64,000 bases of DNA from Leptobacterium_A meishanense (GTDB lineage Bacteria; Bacteroidota; Bacteroidia; Flavobacteriales; Flavobacteriaceae): NCBI RefSeq assembly GCF_037645805.1, contig NZ_JBBEXE010000004.1, positions 54,569-118,568 of the forward strand, given 5' to 3'. Positions 35,435-44,210 of the stretch are shown piece by piece. A model generated the notes under the pieces. That model saw only the letters and a list, made by a program, of their open reading frames with translations. It was not told the DNA's origin and did not search any database. Each line of letters opens with the position of its first letter. Within the stretch, counting starts at the first letter, position 1. Both the position numbers and the translations under genes were made by a program.

Positions 35435-36778
35435 ATGACAAAGTTTGAATTGAAATTGCCCAAGATGGGAGAAAGTGTAGCAGAAGCCACTATAACTGCA
35501 TGGCTTAAAGAAGTAGGTGATCAAATTGAAATGGACGAGGCTATTGTTGAAATTGCTACAGACAAGGTAGATAGTGAAGTTCCTAGTGAAGTGGAAGGTA
35601 TTTTGGTAGAGAAATTATTCAATGTAGATGATGTAGTTCAAGTGGGACAAACCATTGCCATTATTGAAACAGAAGGAGTTGATGATATTAATGAACCATC
35701 AGAAGCTGTAAAAACTACAGAAGAAGTTAAAGAAGAAGCTGTAGTAGCAGTTGAACAAACAATAGAAGTAGCGAAAGAGACAACTACAACCACATCAGAT
35801 TATAAAAATGCAGAGCGGTTCTATTCGCCGTTAGTAAAAAATATTGCAAACCAGGAAGGAATAAGCCTTGAAGAATTAGAGGAAATCCCGGGAACAGGAA
35901 AAGATGGACGTGTTACCAAAAATGATATACTGTCATATGTAGAAAATAGACAGAAAAAAGACCCATCACCTGCAACAATGCAAAAAATGGTTGATTCGCC
36001 ACCAAAACCTGTGACTTCAAAAACGGTTGAGAAAACTACAACTACTACTATGCCTGTTTCTTTGAATGGAGCAGATGAGCTTATTGAAATGACACGTATG
36101 GGAAAACTCATAGCCCATCATATGCGAGAAAGTGTGCAAACATCAGCACATGTACAAAGTTTCATAGAAGTAGATGTCACAAATATTGTAAAGTGGAGAG
36201 GCCATCATAAAAAAGAGTTTGAAAAGCGAGAAGGAGAAAAACTCACATTTACCCCGATATTTATGGAAGCTGTGGCCAAAGCGTTAAGAGATTTTCCAAT
36301 GATGAATATTTCAGTAAATGGCGATAAAATCATCAAGAAAAAGAACATCAATTTAGGAATGGCTGCTGCGTTGCCCGACGGAAACCTTATTGTCCCGGTA
36401 ATCAAAAATGCCGATCAGTTAAATCTGGTAGGATTGGCTAAAAAAGTAAACGATTTAGCTAACCGTGCCAGAAATAACCAATTAAAACCCGATGAAATTC
36501 AAGATGGCACCTACACAGTAACGAATGTGGGTACTTTCGGAAGTGTTTTTGGAACCCCTATCATTAACCAACCACAAGTAGGCATACTGGCACTGGGGGC
36601 CATCCGTAAAGTCCCTGCGGTCATAGAAACTTCTGAGGGCGATTTTATTGGCATCCGTCATAAAATGTTCCTTTCCCACAGTTATGACCATAGAGTAGTC
36701 AATGGCGCTTTAGGAGGACAGTTCGTAAAATGTGTAGCTGATTACCTTGAAGCATGGGATACAAACAGAGAAATATAA
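35435..36778 (+). CDS. Dihydrolipoamide acyltransferase (E2) of a 2-oxoacid dehydrogenase complex
   Basis: 447 residues. One lipoyl domain (about 1-78) with the lipoylated Lys in EIATDKVDSEV (about residue 44). An acidic Thr/Val/Glu-rich linker leads to the E3/E1-binding domain (RFYSPLVKNIANQEGIS, about 128-165, GTGKDGRVTKNDIL). A catalytic domain (about 215-447) ends with the active-site SYDHRVVNGALGG (His about 419). Single lipoyl domain and sequence style fit a branched-chain 2-oxoacid or 2-oxoglutarate/pyruvate E2; which one is not resolved. E1 and E3 genes are not adjacent. Confidence 0.88.
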   Translation: MTKFELKLPKMGESVAEATITAWLKEVGDQIEMDEAIVEIATDKVDSEVPSEVEGILVEKLFNVDDVVQVGQTIAIIETEGVDDINEPSEAVKTTEEVKEEAVVAVEQTIEVAKETTTTTSDYKNAERFYSPLVKNIANQEGISLEELEEIPGTGKDGRVTKNDILSYVENRQKKDPSPATMQKMVDSPPKPVTSKTVEKTTTTTMPVSLNGADELIEMTRMGKLIAHHMRESVQTSAHVQSFIEVDVTNIVKWRGHHKKEFEKREGEKLTFTPIFMEAVAKALRDFPMMNISVNGDKIIKKKNINLGMAAALPDGNLIVPVIKNADQLNLVGLAKKVNDLANRARNNQLKPDEIQDGTYTVTNVGTFGSVFGTPIINQPQVGILALGAIRKVPAVIETSEGDFIGIRHKMFLSHSYDHRVVNGALGGQFVKCVADYLEAWDTNREI

Positions 36779-36849
36779 CCGGCATTTTGACAAAGTCATA
36801 AATACCTCTAACATTCCTTATATTTACATCCTTAAAAGTGTAGGTATTA

Positions 36850-37626
36850 ATGGAACTCAATCTTAATAGGTCTATCTGTTTTTTTGATTTGGAAACAACC
36901 GGCACCGATGTTGCGAAAGACCGTATTGTTGAAATATCAGTACTAAAAATCTATCCAAACGGGAACAAAGAAAGCAAGACATGGTTGGTCAATCCTGAAA
37001 TGCCCATTCCTGAAACGGCTGCTGCCATACATGGCATTACTGATGAAAAAGTAGCGAACGAACCCACTTTCAAAGAACTCTCCAAGGAGATATATAACTT
37101 GATAAAAGATAGTGATTTGGCAGGCTTTAATTCCGACAGGTTCGATATTCCTTTGTTAGCAGAAGAGATGTTACGTGCGGAAATAGATTTTGATATGAAA
37201 AACAAAGTGTCGGTAGACGTACAAACGATCTTTCACAAGATGGAAAAGCGTACGTTGGGTGCAGCCTATAAATTTTACTGCGACAAAAATCTGGAAGATG
37301 CTCATAGTGCAGAAGCTGATACCAATGCCACTTATGAAGTCTTAAAAGCGCAATTAGCTAGGTATGAAGAACTTGAGAACGATATTAAGTTCTTAGCTGA
37401 TTTCACCACCCGAAAAGAAACAGCAGATTTTGCCGGGTTTATTACCTATAATGAAGAAAAAGAAGAGATTTTTTCATTTGGAAAACACAAAGGCAAAAAA
37501 GTAGAAGATGTTATGGAAGAAGAGCCTGGTTATTTTGGGTGGATACTAAATGCCGACTTTCCATTATATACAAAAAAGGTGTTAACAGGTATTAAACTGC
37601 GGAAGCTTAATACAAAACACAAATAA
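36850..37626 (+). CDS. DEDDh 3'-5' exonuclease (DnaQ/ExoX-like)
   Basis: 258 residues. Exonuclease motifs: ExoI FFDLETTGTD (D and E), ExoII AGFNSDRFDIPLL (D), ExoIII HSAEADTNATYEVL (H and D), so all catalytic residues are present. The C-terminal segment (about 200-258: EEIFSFGKHKGKKVEDV, GYFGWILNADFPLYTKKVL) is the small domain found in exonuclease X-type proteins. It could act in repair or proofreading-like trimming of DNA, or on RNA. It heads a possible run with the FAH, Hpt and cinA genes (gaps 31, 2 and -1 bp). Confidence 0.87.
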   Translation: MELNLNRSICFFDLETTGTDVAKDRIVEISVLKIYPNGNKESKTWLVNPEMPIPETAAAIHGITDEKVANEPTFKELSKEIYNLIKDSDLAGFNSDRFDIPLLAEEMLRAEIDFDMKNKVSVDVQTIFHKMEKRTLGAAYKFYCDKNLEDAHSAEADTNATYEVLKAQLARYEELENDIKFLADFTTRKETADFAGFITYNEEKEEIFSFGKHKGKKVEDVMEEEPGYFGWILNADFPLYTKKVLTGIKLRKLNTKHK

Positions 37627-37657
37627 AAAACATTTTTCAATAAATTAATCAAAGAAC

Positions 37658-38269
37658 ATGAAGATCATCTGCGTAGGGAGAAATTATGCAGCACATATAG
37701 AAGAACTCCAAAACGAGCGTCCTGAAGAGCCCGTTATATTTATGAAACCTGATTCAGCTGTCCTTCCAAAAGAACAAGATTTCTACATTCCCGGTTTCTC
37801 CAATGATATCCATTACGAAGTAGAGATATTGGTTAAAATATGCAAAGTAGGGAAACATATAGACAAGAGGTTTGCACATAAATATTATCAGGAAATTGGC
37901 TTGGGTATTGATTTTACAGCACGAGATCTCCAAAACAGACTCAAAGAAAAAGGATTGCCATGGGAAAAAGCCAAAGGCTTTGACGGTGCTGCAGTTATTG
38001 GTACGTGGCAACCCAAAAGTAACTTTGTAGATGTTAACAACATCAAATTTCAACTTTTAAAAAATGGCGAAGTAGTACAACAAGGAAATACAAATCACAT
38101 GTTATGGAAAATAGATGAACTCATTGCCTATATATCAACATATTTTACATTGAAAAAAGGTGACGTTATTTTTAGCGGTACACCGAAAGGAGTTGGTAGC
38201 GTAAAAGAAAATGATTATCTTGAAGGTACCATTGAAAATAAAAAAACAGTTGCCGTAAAAATCAAATAA
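37658..38269 (+). CDS. Fumarylacetoacetate hydrolase (FAH) family protein
   Basis: 203 residues, the short FAH form. ICVGRNYAAHIEELQN at the N-terminus, MKPDSA, the metal-binding YEVEILVKICK (Glu-x-Glu), GIDFTARDLQNRLK, KGFDGAAVIG and DVIFSGTPKGVG are visible. Family enzymes are acylpyruvate hydrolases, oxaloacetate decarboxylases or related hydratases; the specific reaction cannot be chosen. Separated from the Hpt gene by 2 bp. Confidence 0.87.
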   Translation: MKIICVGRNYAAHIEELQNERPEEPVIFMKPDSAVLPKEQDFYIPGFSNDIHYEVEILVKICKVGKHIDKRFAHKYYQEIGLGIDFTARDLQNRLKEKGLPWEKAKGFDGAAVIGTWQPKSNFVDVNNIKFQLLKNGEVVQQGNTNHMLWKIDELIAYISTYFTLKKGDVIFSGTPKGVGSVKENDYLEGTIENKKTVAVKIK

Positions 38270-38271
38270 AA

Positions 38272-38610
38272 ATGCACTACAATCTGGATAAAGTGAATGA
38301 GCTTTCAGGAGGTGATGAAGAATTTACGATTTCAATAATCAGTGTCTTCTTGGAAGAAACACCACAAGATATTTTAGATTTAAAAGAAGCTATAGAAAAA
38401 GAAGATTTTCAGGCAATATACAAATCTGCCCATAAAATAAAACCCAATGCCGATATTATGGGAATGGAGGGAGCAAGAGCAAAATTATTGGAGATAGAAA
38501 ACCAGGGAAAACAAGATAAAGATATAGAAGTTATAAAAAGCCTATTCCCTTCTGTAGAAGCCTCTATAAACAGTGCCATTACAGAACTTAAAAACGACTT
38601 TGGCCTCTAA
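38272..38610 (+). CDS. Histidine phosphotransfer (Hpt) domain protein
   Basis: 112 residues, almost entirely a four-helix Hpt domain. The phosphorylatable His is in YKSAHKIKPNADIMGM (about residue 56), with the expected Lys after it. It would relay phosphate between a hybrid sensor kinase and a response regulator; neither is adjacent, making it an orphan Hpt. Its TAA overlaps the cinA ATG by one base (TAATG), indicating translational coupling. Confidence 0.87.
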   Translation: MHYNLDKVNELSGGDEEFTISIISVFLEETPQDILDLKEAIEKEDFQAIYKSAHKIKPNADIMGMEGARAKLLEIENQGKQDKDIEVIKSLFPSVEASINSAITELKNDFGL

Positions 38611-39857
38611 TGCAAGCAGAAATTATTACCATTGGCGATGAAATTCTCATCGGGCAGGTTATAGATACCAATTCCGCTTATATAGCTAAAGAACTTAATA
38701 AAATTGGGGTTTCTGTATATCAAATCACTTCTGTTCAAGATGAAACCCATCACATACTAGAAGCACTTTCAGAAGCAGAAATGCGGGCAGATGTAATCAT
38801 CATAACAGGTGGTTTGGGGCCCACTAAAGATGACATCACCAAGCATACTATTTGTACTTATTTTGATGACAAATTAGTACAGAACAGGGCTGTACTGGAA
38901 AATGTAGAAATGCTGTTTAAAAAATACATTAATACGCCTATATCCGAAGTGAACCGTAAGCAAGCTTTGGTACCGTCAAAAGCAACCGTTTTAATGAACC
39001 GCTATGGTACAGCCCCCGGAATGTGGTTAGAAAAAAACAACAAAGTGTTTGTTTCCCTTCCCGGTGTCCCCTATGAGATGAAAGCACTTATGCAGCATGA
39101 AGTACTGCCTAGGATACAGCAAAAATTCCATCGCCCTTATATAATTCATAAAACGGTATTGACCTATGGCATGGGAGAAAGTGCCATTGCTGATAAAATA
39201 GAAGATTGGGAGAACAACCTGCCTGATTTTATAAAGTTAGCCTATCTACCTAATTTAGGAAAAGTGCGCCTCCGATTAACAGCAAAAGGGGTAGACAAAA
39301 CAAAAATAGAAGCAGCAATTGAGAAGCAAATAAAACTATTACACAATTATATTGGTGATATCATTTACGGAATGGAAAATGACCATTCCATAGAATACAT
39401 TATTGGGAAACTCCTTACGGAAAAAAGAAAAACATTGGCAACAGCAGAAAGTTGTACCGGAGGTAAAATAGCGGAATGCATTACCAGTGTTCCCGGAGCC
39501 TCTGCCTATTACAAAGGGAGTATTGTGAGTTACGCAACTGAAGCCAAAACAGCTATTCTGAAAATTCCAAAAGAACTCATTGAAAAATATTCGGTAGTAA
39601 GCGCCAAAGTAGCAGAAGCGATGGCAAAAAATGTACAGCAGTTATTTAAAACCGATTATGCTATTGCCACTACCGGAAATGCAGGGCCTACCAAGGGAGA
39701 TGAAAGTACACCTGTAGGAATGGTTTTTATAGCAATAGCCACTCCATCCAGAGTATTTTCAGAAGGGGCAAACATGGGAAACCATCGGGAAAAAGTCATT
39801 AACAAAACTGCCAATAAAGCTTTTGAAATGCTTCAAAAAGAAATTTTAAAAAATTAA
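38610..39857 (+). CDS. cinA: CinA family protein (nicotinamide-nucleotide amidohydrolase type)
   Basis: 415 residues, the full two-domain form. The N-terminal MoCF/COG1058 domain (about 1-170) has AEIITIGDEILIGQVIDTN, ITGGLGPTKDDIT and SLPGVPYEMKAL. The C-terminal CinA amidase domain (about 255-415) has LATAESCTGGKIAECITSVPG and TGNAGPTKGDE...PVGMVFIA. Such proteins hydrolyse ADP-ribose and/or deamidate NMN for NAD recycling; the name comes from competence operons. Start codon overlaps the Hpt stop. Confidence 0.93.
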   Translation: MQAEIITIGDEILIGQVIDTNSAYIAKELNKIGVSVYQITSVQDETHHILEALSEAEMRADVIIITGGLGPTKDDITKHTICTYFDDKLVQNRAVLENVEMLFKKYINTPISEVNRKQALVPSKATVLMNRYGTAPGMWLEKNNKVFVSLPGVPYEMKALMQHEVLPRIQQKFHRPYIIHKTVLTYGMGESAIADKIEDWENNLPDFIKLAYLPNLGKVRLRLTAKGVDKTKIEAAIEKQIKLLHNYIGDIIYGMENDHSIEYIIGKLLTEKRKTLATAESCTGGKIAECITSVPGASAYYKGSIVSYATEAKTAILKIPKELIEKYSVVSAKVAEAMAKNVQQLFKTDYAIATTGNAGPTKGDESTPVGMVFIAIATPSRVFSEGANMGNHREKVINKTANKAFEMLQKEILKN

Positions 39858-39867
39858 GCAATCGTTA

Positions 39868-39899
39868 TTTGCCTGTCAGATAAAAAATTCGTTAATTTG
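39868..39899 (+). promoter_or_regulatory. Promoter of the rpmB-rpmG-DUF4295 operon
   Basis: TTTG (39868-39871), 20 bp, then TTAATTTG (39892-39899, one mismatch to TAnnTTTG) followed by CACCC; ATG of rpmB 33 bp further on. Matches the Bacteroidota -33/-7 pattern. Confidence 0.6.
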
Positions 39900-39932
39900 C
39901 ACCCTGTTTTTAAATAACACAAAAGAAAAGAG

Positions 39933-40169
39933 ATGTCAAGAGTGTGTCAACTTACCGGAAAGAAGGCGATGGTGGGGAACAATGTCTCTCACGCGATGAA
40001 TAAAACCAAACGCAGGTTCAATGTAAACCTTACTAAAAAGCGTTTTTACATCCCGGAGGAAGACCGATGGATAACATTGAAAGTTTCTACTTCGGCTATT
40101 AAAAATATTAACAAAAAAGGTATCTCTGCTGTTTTAAAAGAAGCAAGAGAAAAAGGATTTTTGAAATAA
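39933..40169 (+). CDS. rpmB: 50S ribosomal protein L28
   Basis: 78 residues. SRVCQLTGKKAMVGNNVSHA at the start and LTKKRFYIPEEDRWITLKVSTSAI identify bL28. First gene of the operon rpmB-rpmG-DUF4295, 21 bp before rpmG. Structural component of the large ribosomal subunit. A single Cys only, so it is a zinc-free type. Confidence 0.97.
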   Translation: MSRVCQLTGKKAMVGNNVSHAMNKTKRRFNVNLTKKRFYIPEEDRWITLKVSTSAIKNINKKGISAVLKEAREKGFLK

Positions 40170-40190
40170 TACCTTCAAAAATAAAACAAG

Positions 40191-40373
40191 ATGGCAAAGA
40201 AAGGAAATAGAATACAAGTTATTTTAGAGTGTACAGAGCATAAAGATTCAGGTATGTCAGGGACATCTCGCTACATAACTACTAAAAATAAAAAAAACAC
40301 GCCGGATAGATTGGAGATCAAAAAATTCAATCCTATCCTTAAAAAAATGACCGTTCATAAAGAAATAAAATAA
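40191..40373 (+). CDS. rpmG: 50S ribosomal protein L33
   Basis: 60 residues: MAKKGNRIQVILECTEHK, SGTSRYITTKNKKNTPDRLEIKKFNP and a C-terminal KEIK. The usual CxxC pairs of zinc-binding L33 are missing (only one Cys), so this is the zinc-independent form. It lies between rpmB and the DUF4295 gene. Confidence 0.97.
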   Translation: MAKKGNRIQVILECTEHKDSGMSGTSRYITTKNKKNTPDRLEIKKFNPILKKMTVHKEIK

Positions 40374-40381
40374 GTTGAACC

Positions 40382-40534
40382 ATGGCAAAGAAAACAGTAG
40401 CAACATTACAAACAAGTTCAAAGCGGTTAACCAAAGCTATTAAAATGGTGAAGTCACCAAAATCAGGGGCCTATACTTTTGTAGAATCTGTAATGGCTCC
40501 GGAAGCGGTAAATGAATGGTTAGATAAAAAATAA
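40382..40534 (+). CDS. DUF4295 family small protein (50 residues)
   Basis: Short frame beginning MAKKTVATLQTSSKRLTKAI and ending EAVNEWLDKK, 8 bp after rpmG. This 50-residue basic protein is conserved in Bacteroidota at exactly this place behind rpmG (DUF4295) and is probably ribosome-associated, though no function is proven. Easily missed because of its size. Confidence 0.9.
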   Translation: MAKKTVATLQTSSKRLTKAIKMVKSPKSGAYTFVESVMAPEAVNEWLDKK

Positions 40535-40560
40535 AATTTGAGTTAAACTTTCGTTTATTA

Positions 40561-40590
40561 AAAAGCTACTTCTTGTCAGGAGTGGCTTTT
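40561..40590 (+). terminator. Terminator of the rpmB operon
   Basis: AAAAGCTACT (40561-40570) pairs with AGTGGCTTTT (40581-40590) with one G-U, loop 10 nt, followed by ACTTTTT. It lies between the DUF4295 gene and ftsY. Confidence 0.75.
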
Positions 40591-40644
40591 ACTTTTTCAT
40601 ATCTTTGATGCGCTGTATAATTTACCGTATAAAAAAGCTTTAAA

Positions 40645-41598
40645 ATGAGCCTTTTTAAAAAAATATTCTCTTCAGAAAAAAAAGAAACGCTAGATAAAGG
40701 GTTGGAAAAAACCAAAACCAGCTTTTTCTCAAAACTAGGCAAAGCTGTTGCTGGAAAATCGAAGGTAGATGAAGATGTTTTAGATAATTTAGAAGAAGTA
40801 TTGGTAACCAGTGATGTAGGGGTAAATACCACTTTAAAAATAATTGAACGCATTGAAGACCGAGTATCCAAAGACAAATATCTGGGGACTGATGAACTCA
40901 ACGGAATCCTTCGGGAAGAGATTGCGGGGTTGCTTGCTGAAACCAACACAGGGGAAGAAACCGAATTCACCGTTCCGAATGATAAAAAGCCCTATGTGAT
41001 TATGGTGGTAGGCGTAAATGGTGTTGGCAAGACCACTACCATAGGCAAATTGGCCTACCAGTTAAAAAAACAAGGAAAAAAAGTGGTGCTGGGAGCAGCC
41101 GATACCTTTCGGGCTGCAGCGATTGATCAGCTCCAAGTATGGGCAGATAGGGTAGGTGTCCCTATCATAAAGCAGCAAATGGGCAGTGACCCTGCTTCTG
41201 TAGCTTTTGACACCTTAAAATCAGCAGTCTCACAAGGGGCAGATGTAGTCATTATAGACACAGCAGGTCGGTTGCACAACAAAGTGAACCTAATGAACGA
41301 ACTCTCCAAAGTAAAACGGGTAATGCAAAAAGTAGTAGATGATGCCCCTCATGATGTACTTTTGGTACTCGATGGCTCTACCGGGCAAAACGCTTTTGAG
41401 CAGGCCAAACAATTTACCAAAGCTACTGAAGTAACATCACTTGCAGTTACCAAATTAGACGGTACGGCAAAAGGAGGCGTTGTTATTGGTATTTCAGACC
41501 AGTTCCAAATTCCCGTAAAATATATTGGTGTGGGCGAAGGCATAGAAGACCTGCAAGTATTTAACAAGTATGAGTTTGTAGATTCTTTTTTTAAATAA
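40645..41598 (+). CDS. ftsY: Signal recognition particle receptor FtsY
   Basis: 317 residues: NG domain without the long acidic A domain of E. coli, as usual outside gammaproteobacteria. N-domain about 1-100. G-domain motifs: GVNGVGKTTTIGKL (P-loop, about 122-135), DTFRAAAIDQL, DTAGRLHNKVNLMNEL, TKLDGTAKGG and GVGEGIEDLQVF. It is the GTPase receptor that docks SRP-ribosome complexes at the membrane. Separated from the ribosomal protein operon by a terminator. Confidence 0.97.
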   Translation: MSLFKKIFSSEKKETLDKGLEKTKTSFFSKLGKAVAGKSKVDEDVLDNLEEVLVTSDVGVNTTLKIIERIEDRVSKDKYLGTDELNGILREEIAGLLAETNTGEETEFTVPNDKKPYVIMVVGVNGVGKTTTIGKLAYQLKKQGKKVVLGAADTFRAAAIDQLQVWADRVGVPIIKQQMGSDPASVAFDTLKSAVSQGADVVIIDTAGRLHNKVNLMNELSKVKRVMQKVVDDAPHDVLLVLDGSTGQNAFEQAKQFTKATEVTSLAVTKLDGTAKGGVVIGISDQFQIPVKYIGVGEGIEDLQVFNKYEFVDSFFK

Positions 41599-41620
41599 TA
41601 TATTGACTTCTGAACAAAAT

Positions 41621-41655
41621 GCCATTTCAATCTCGATTTATCGAGAGAGAAATCT
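41621..41655. repeat. Short palindromic repeat copy downstream of ftsY
   Basis: GCCATTTCAA (41621-41630), hairpin TCTCGAT-TT-ATCGAGA (41631-41646), then GAGAAATCT. This is the reverse orientation of the copies at 45580 and 48475, with CTCGAT/ATCGAG arms replacing CCCGATA/TATCGGG. Might act as the ftsY transcript end. Confidence 0.6.
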
Positions 41656-41800
41656 TAAAAATGAAATAAACAGATTTCATATCCATCAGTACCCAAATTG
41701 TGTAAGTTTTAATGACTAAGGTTGTCATAGATTTGAAATATTTTACCATTTGACGCAACCAAATTAAGTTTTGTGCATCTACTAAGTAAAACAATAAAAC

Positions 41801-42247
41801 ATGAAAAAGATACTTAGACTTTCTATATGGATAATAGGCTCACTTTTATTAAGTTTCCAAACAGCATGTATTCTTGAAGAAGATGATTCTGATTCAGAAT
41901 GCAATTATGTATTGTGTACTGAACAATTTGTAACAATTATGGTATCTATAGAAGATCAAAATCAAAACCCTATTTCTTTAGATTCTTTTGAAGCCATAGA
42001 TATGGTTAGTGGGGCTGACTTAACGATACCACTTTCACCATCGGCTCTTACACGTATACAAGAGCGTGGGATATATCCAATGGTAAGTGATATGAGTGGC
42101 ATTGAAAGAAATCAAGAATTACATGTTCAATTTAGAGGCTTTATTAATGGCGAAGAGGTTATTAGTGCTATTTATACCGTAGGAGCAGATTGCTGTCATG
42201 TATTTTTAATTTCCGGGGATTTACAATTAGTTCTTGAACTTGAATAA
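41801..42247 (+). CDS. Putative lipoprotein of unknown function
   Basis: 148 residues. N-terminal signal sequence (about 1-22) ends FQTAC, a plausible though imperfect lipobox, followed by an acidic stretch EEDDSDSEC. Two further Cys pairs (CNYVLC, DCC) may form disulfides. The middle has a beta-sandwich-like pattern (VTIMVSIEDQNQNPI, LHVQFRGFINGEEV). Exported and membrane-tethered by inference. No family recognised; monocistronic. Confidence 0.65.
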   Translation: MKKILRLSIWIIGSLLLSFQTACILEEDDSDSECNYVLCTEQFVTIMVSIEDQNQNPISLDSFEAIDMVSGADLTIPLSPSALTRIQERGIYPMVSDMSGIERNQELHVQFRGFINGEEVISAIYTVGADCCHVFLISGDLQLVLELE

Positions 42248-42309
42248 ACGAAAGAGGATATTTTGCATATAAGTTAAGATTAAAAATCACTATATATGGA
42301 TAACTATTA

Positions 42310-42336
42310 GAGGGCTCTCCTAAATGGGGAGCCCTC
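42310..42336. terminator. Hairpin after the lipoprotein gene
   Basis: GAGGGCTCTCC (42310-42320) pairs with GGGGAGCCCTC (42326-42336), one G-U, 5-nt loop; 63 bp after the stop. No strong T-run follows, so termination efficiency is uncertain. Confidence 0.6.
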
Positions 42337-42493
42337 ATTGCTTTAAATAAATTGGTATTATATAATGAAAATGGTGAGTATATGTTTATGAAATAGTCTT
42401 TATCAAAATTACAATACTTCAAAAACTAAACATTTTAAATTGACCTTATTCTCTTTTTCTATGTATATTTAAAGCAATAAAGAAGCACTTCAA

Positions 42494-44146
42494 ATGAAAA
42501 AAATAGTTGTATTACTAACGGCCTTTATTTGTTTTATCTCCTGTAAAAAAGAAACAAAACCTATTGAAGAAATTATCTGGCAACCCTATGACGAAACTTC
42601 AGAATTAGCAGCACAGGCCAATCATGAGAATGCCCGCATGCGTTTTAAGTTGCTTAATTCTAAGCTGACCGATAAAAATACGTTATGGCAACCTTTTGAA
42701 ATAGCCCTTGCTAATTTTTCTCAAGATGACTATGAAAAACTGAAACCTCTTATTCTCGAGCAAAACATTCCAAGTATTCAAAAAAGTGTTCAAGAAAAGA
42801 AACTAACCTACGAAGAATTAACGCTGTTTTTTATTTATAGGATCCGAAACTATGAACATAACAATGCAGTGTCGTTAAATGCTGTGATCACCTTAAACCC
42901 AAACATTCTTAAAGAAGCAAGAGAACTGGATAAAAAACCTTTTGATGAAAAAAGAATATACAGCCTTTATGGCATGCCCATACTGTTAAAAGACAATGTA
43001 GGCGCTTCCGGTATGTACACAACTGCCGGAGCTGCTGTATTAGCTGAAAACAACCCAAATGATGCGTTTATTGTAGATAGATTAAAAGCAAATAATGCAC
43101 TCATCTTAGGGAAAACAAACCTTAGTGAATGGGCGTATTATTTCTGTGATGGATGCCCGCTAGGTTATAGTGCCATTGGCGGGCAAACATTAAACCCGTA
43201 TGGAAGGAAACTTTTTGAAACCGGAGGTTCCAGTTCCGGAAGTGGTGTAGCAGTAGCCGCAAACTATGCGGTTGCTGCGGTCGGTACCGAAACCTCAGGG
43301 TCTATTCTGTCACCTTCCAGTCAAAACTCGGTAGTAGGGTTAAAACCGACGGTTGGTTTATTAAGCCGTACAGGTATTGTCCCCATTTCCAGTACATTGG
43401 ATACGCCCGGTCCCATGACAAAAAATGTGATGGACAATGCCATTTTCCTAAATGCAATGACAGGGAAGGATTCGTTAGACACAGCCTCTATGGATTTGAA
43501 TAAAGATTATTTAAAAAATTTGAAGAATGCCAACTTAAAAGGAAAGCGGTTAGGGGTTATAAGAGAGCTTTTAACAGATAGTATTTATGCCACTACCGTA
43601 AAGAAACTTGGGGAGTTTGGTGCAGAAATCATCGAGTATGATCCTCCATCTATAACCTTAAATGGATTTTTAACCTTGTTGAACATTGATATGAAAAATG
43701 ACCTTTCGAAGTATTTGGAAAATTATGCCAGTGACAATATTACCCTACGGTCTATTGAGGATGTGGTTGCCTACAATCAATCGAATATGGATATTCGGGC
43801 ACCCTATGGGCAGCAATTGTTTGAAGGTATTGTATCCGATGCTACGACCCCTGAAGACTTTGAAAGGATTAAGAACGACCTTCATGATAATGGCAAAAAA
43901 TACTTTGCAACGCCTATGGAGCAATACCAGTTAGACGCAGTATTATCCATCAACAATTACCACGCAGGATATGCTGCGGTGGCCAAATATCCTTGTTTAA
44001 CCGTGCCCATGGGTTATAAATCTACCGGAGAGCCCATAAGCTTAACATTTATAGGAAAACCTTTTACGGAAGATGACCTGTTAAAGCTAGGTTATGCTTT
44101 TGAAAAGCAAACAAAGGTTCGGAAAGCGCCCAAGAATTATCAGTAA
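42494..44146 (+). CDS. Lipoprotein amidase (amidase signature family)
   Basis: 550 residues. Lipobox FISC at residues about 14-17 after a hydrophobic signal, then KKE, so a lipid-anchored exported protein. The amidase-signature Ser-cisSer-Lys triad is present: Lys in LLKDNVG (about 166), cis-Ser in GGSSSGSG (about 243-250), and nucleophile Ser in GTETSGSI (about 268). GLKPTVGLLSRTGIVPISSTLDTPGPM follows as in the family (two short motifs SRTGIVPIS and LDTPGPM). It probably hydrolyses exogenous amides. It is too long and exported to be GatA. Substrate unknown. Confidence 0.88.
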   Translation: MKKIVVLLTAFICFISCKKETKPIEEIIWQPYDETSELAAQANHENARMRFKLLNSKLTDKNTLWQPFEIALANFSQDDYEKLKPLILEQNIPSIQKSVQEKKLTYEELTLFFIYRIRNYEHNNAVSLNAVITLNPNILKEARELDKKPFDEKRIYSLYGMPILLKDNVGASGMYTTAGAAVLAENNPNDAFIVDRLKANNALILGKTNLSEWAYYFCDGCPLGYSAIGGQTLNPYGRKLFETGGSSSGSGVAVAANYAVAAVGTETSGSILSPSSQNSVVGLKPTVGLLSRTGIVPISSTLDTPGPMTKNVMDNAIFLNAMTGKDSLDTASMDLNKDYLKNLKNANLKGKRLGVIRELLTDSIYATTVKKLGEFGAEIIEYDPPSITLNGFLTLLNIDMKNDLSKYLENYASDNITLRSIEDVVAYNQSNMDIRAPYGQQLFEGIVSDATTPEDFERIKNDLHDNGKKYFATPMEQYQLDAVLSINNYHAGYAAVAKYPCLTVPMGYKSTGEPISLTFIGKPFTEDDLLKLGYAFEKQTKVRKAPKNYQ

Positions 44147-44182
44147 AAGTATTTTTTAGTATACTATAGCATATATTTCCGG

Positions 44183-44190
44183 TATTTTTG
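44183..44190 (+). promoter_or_regulatory. rimO promoter -7 element
   Basis: TATTTTTG, perfect TAnnTTTG, 20 bp before the rimO ATG. Confidence 0.5.
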
Positions 44191-44210
44191 CATACCAAAA
44201 TCTATAGGGA

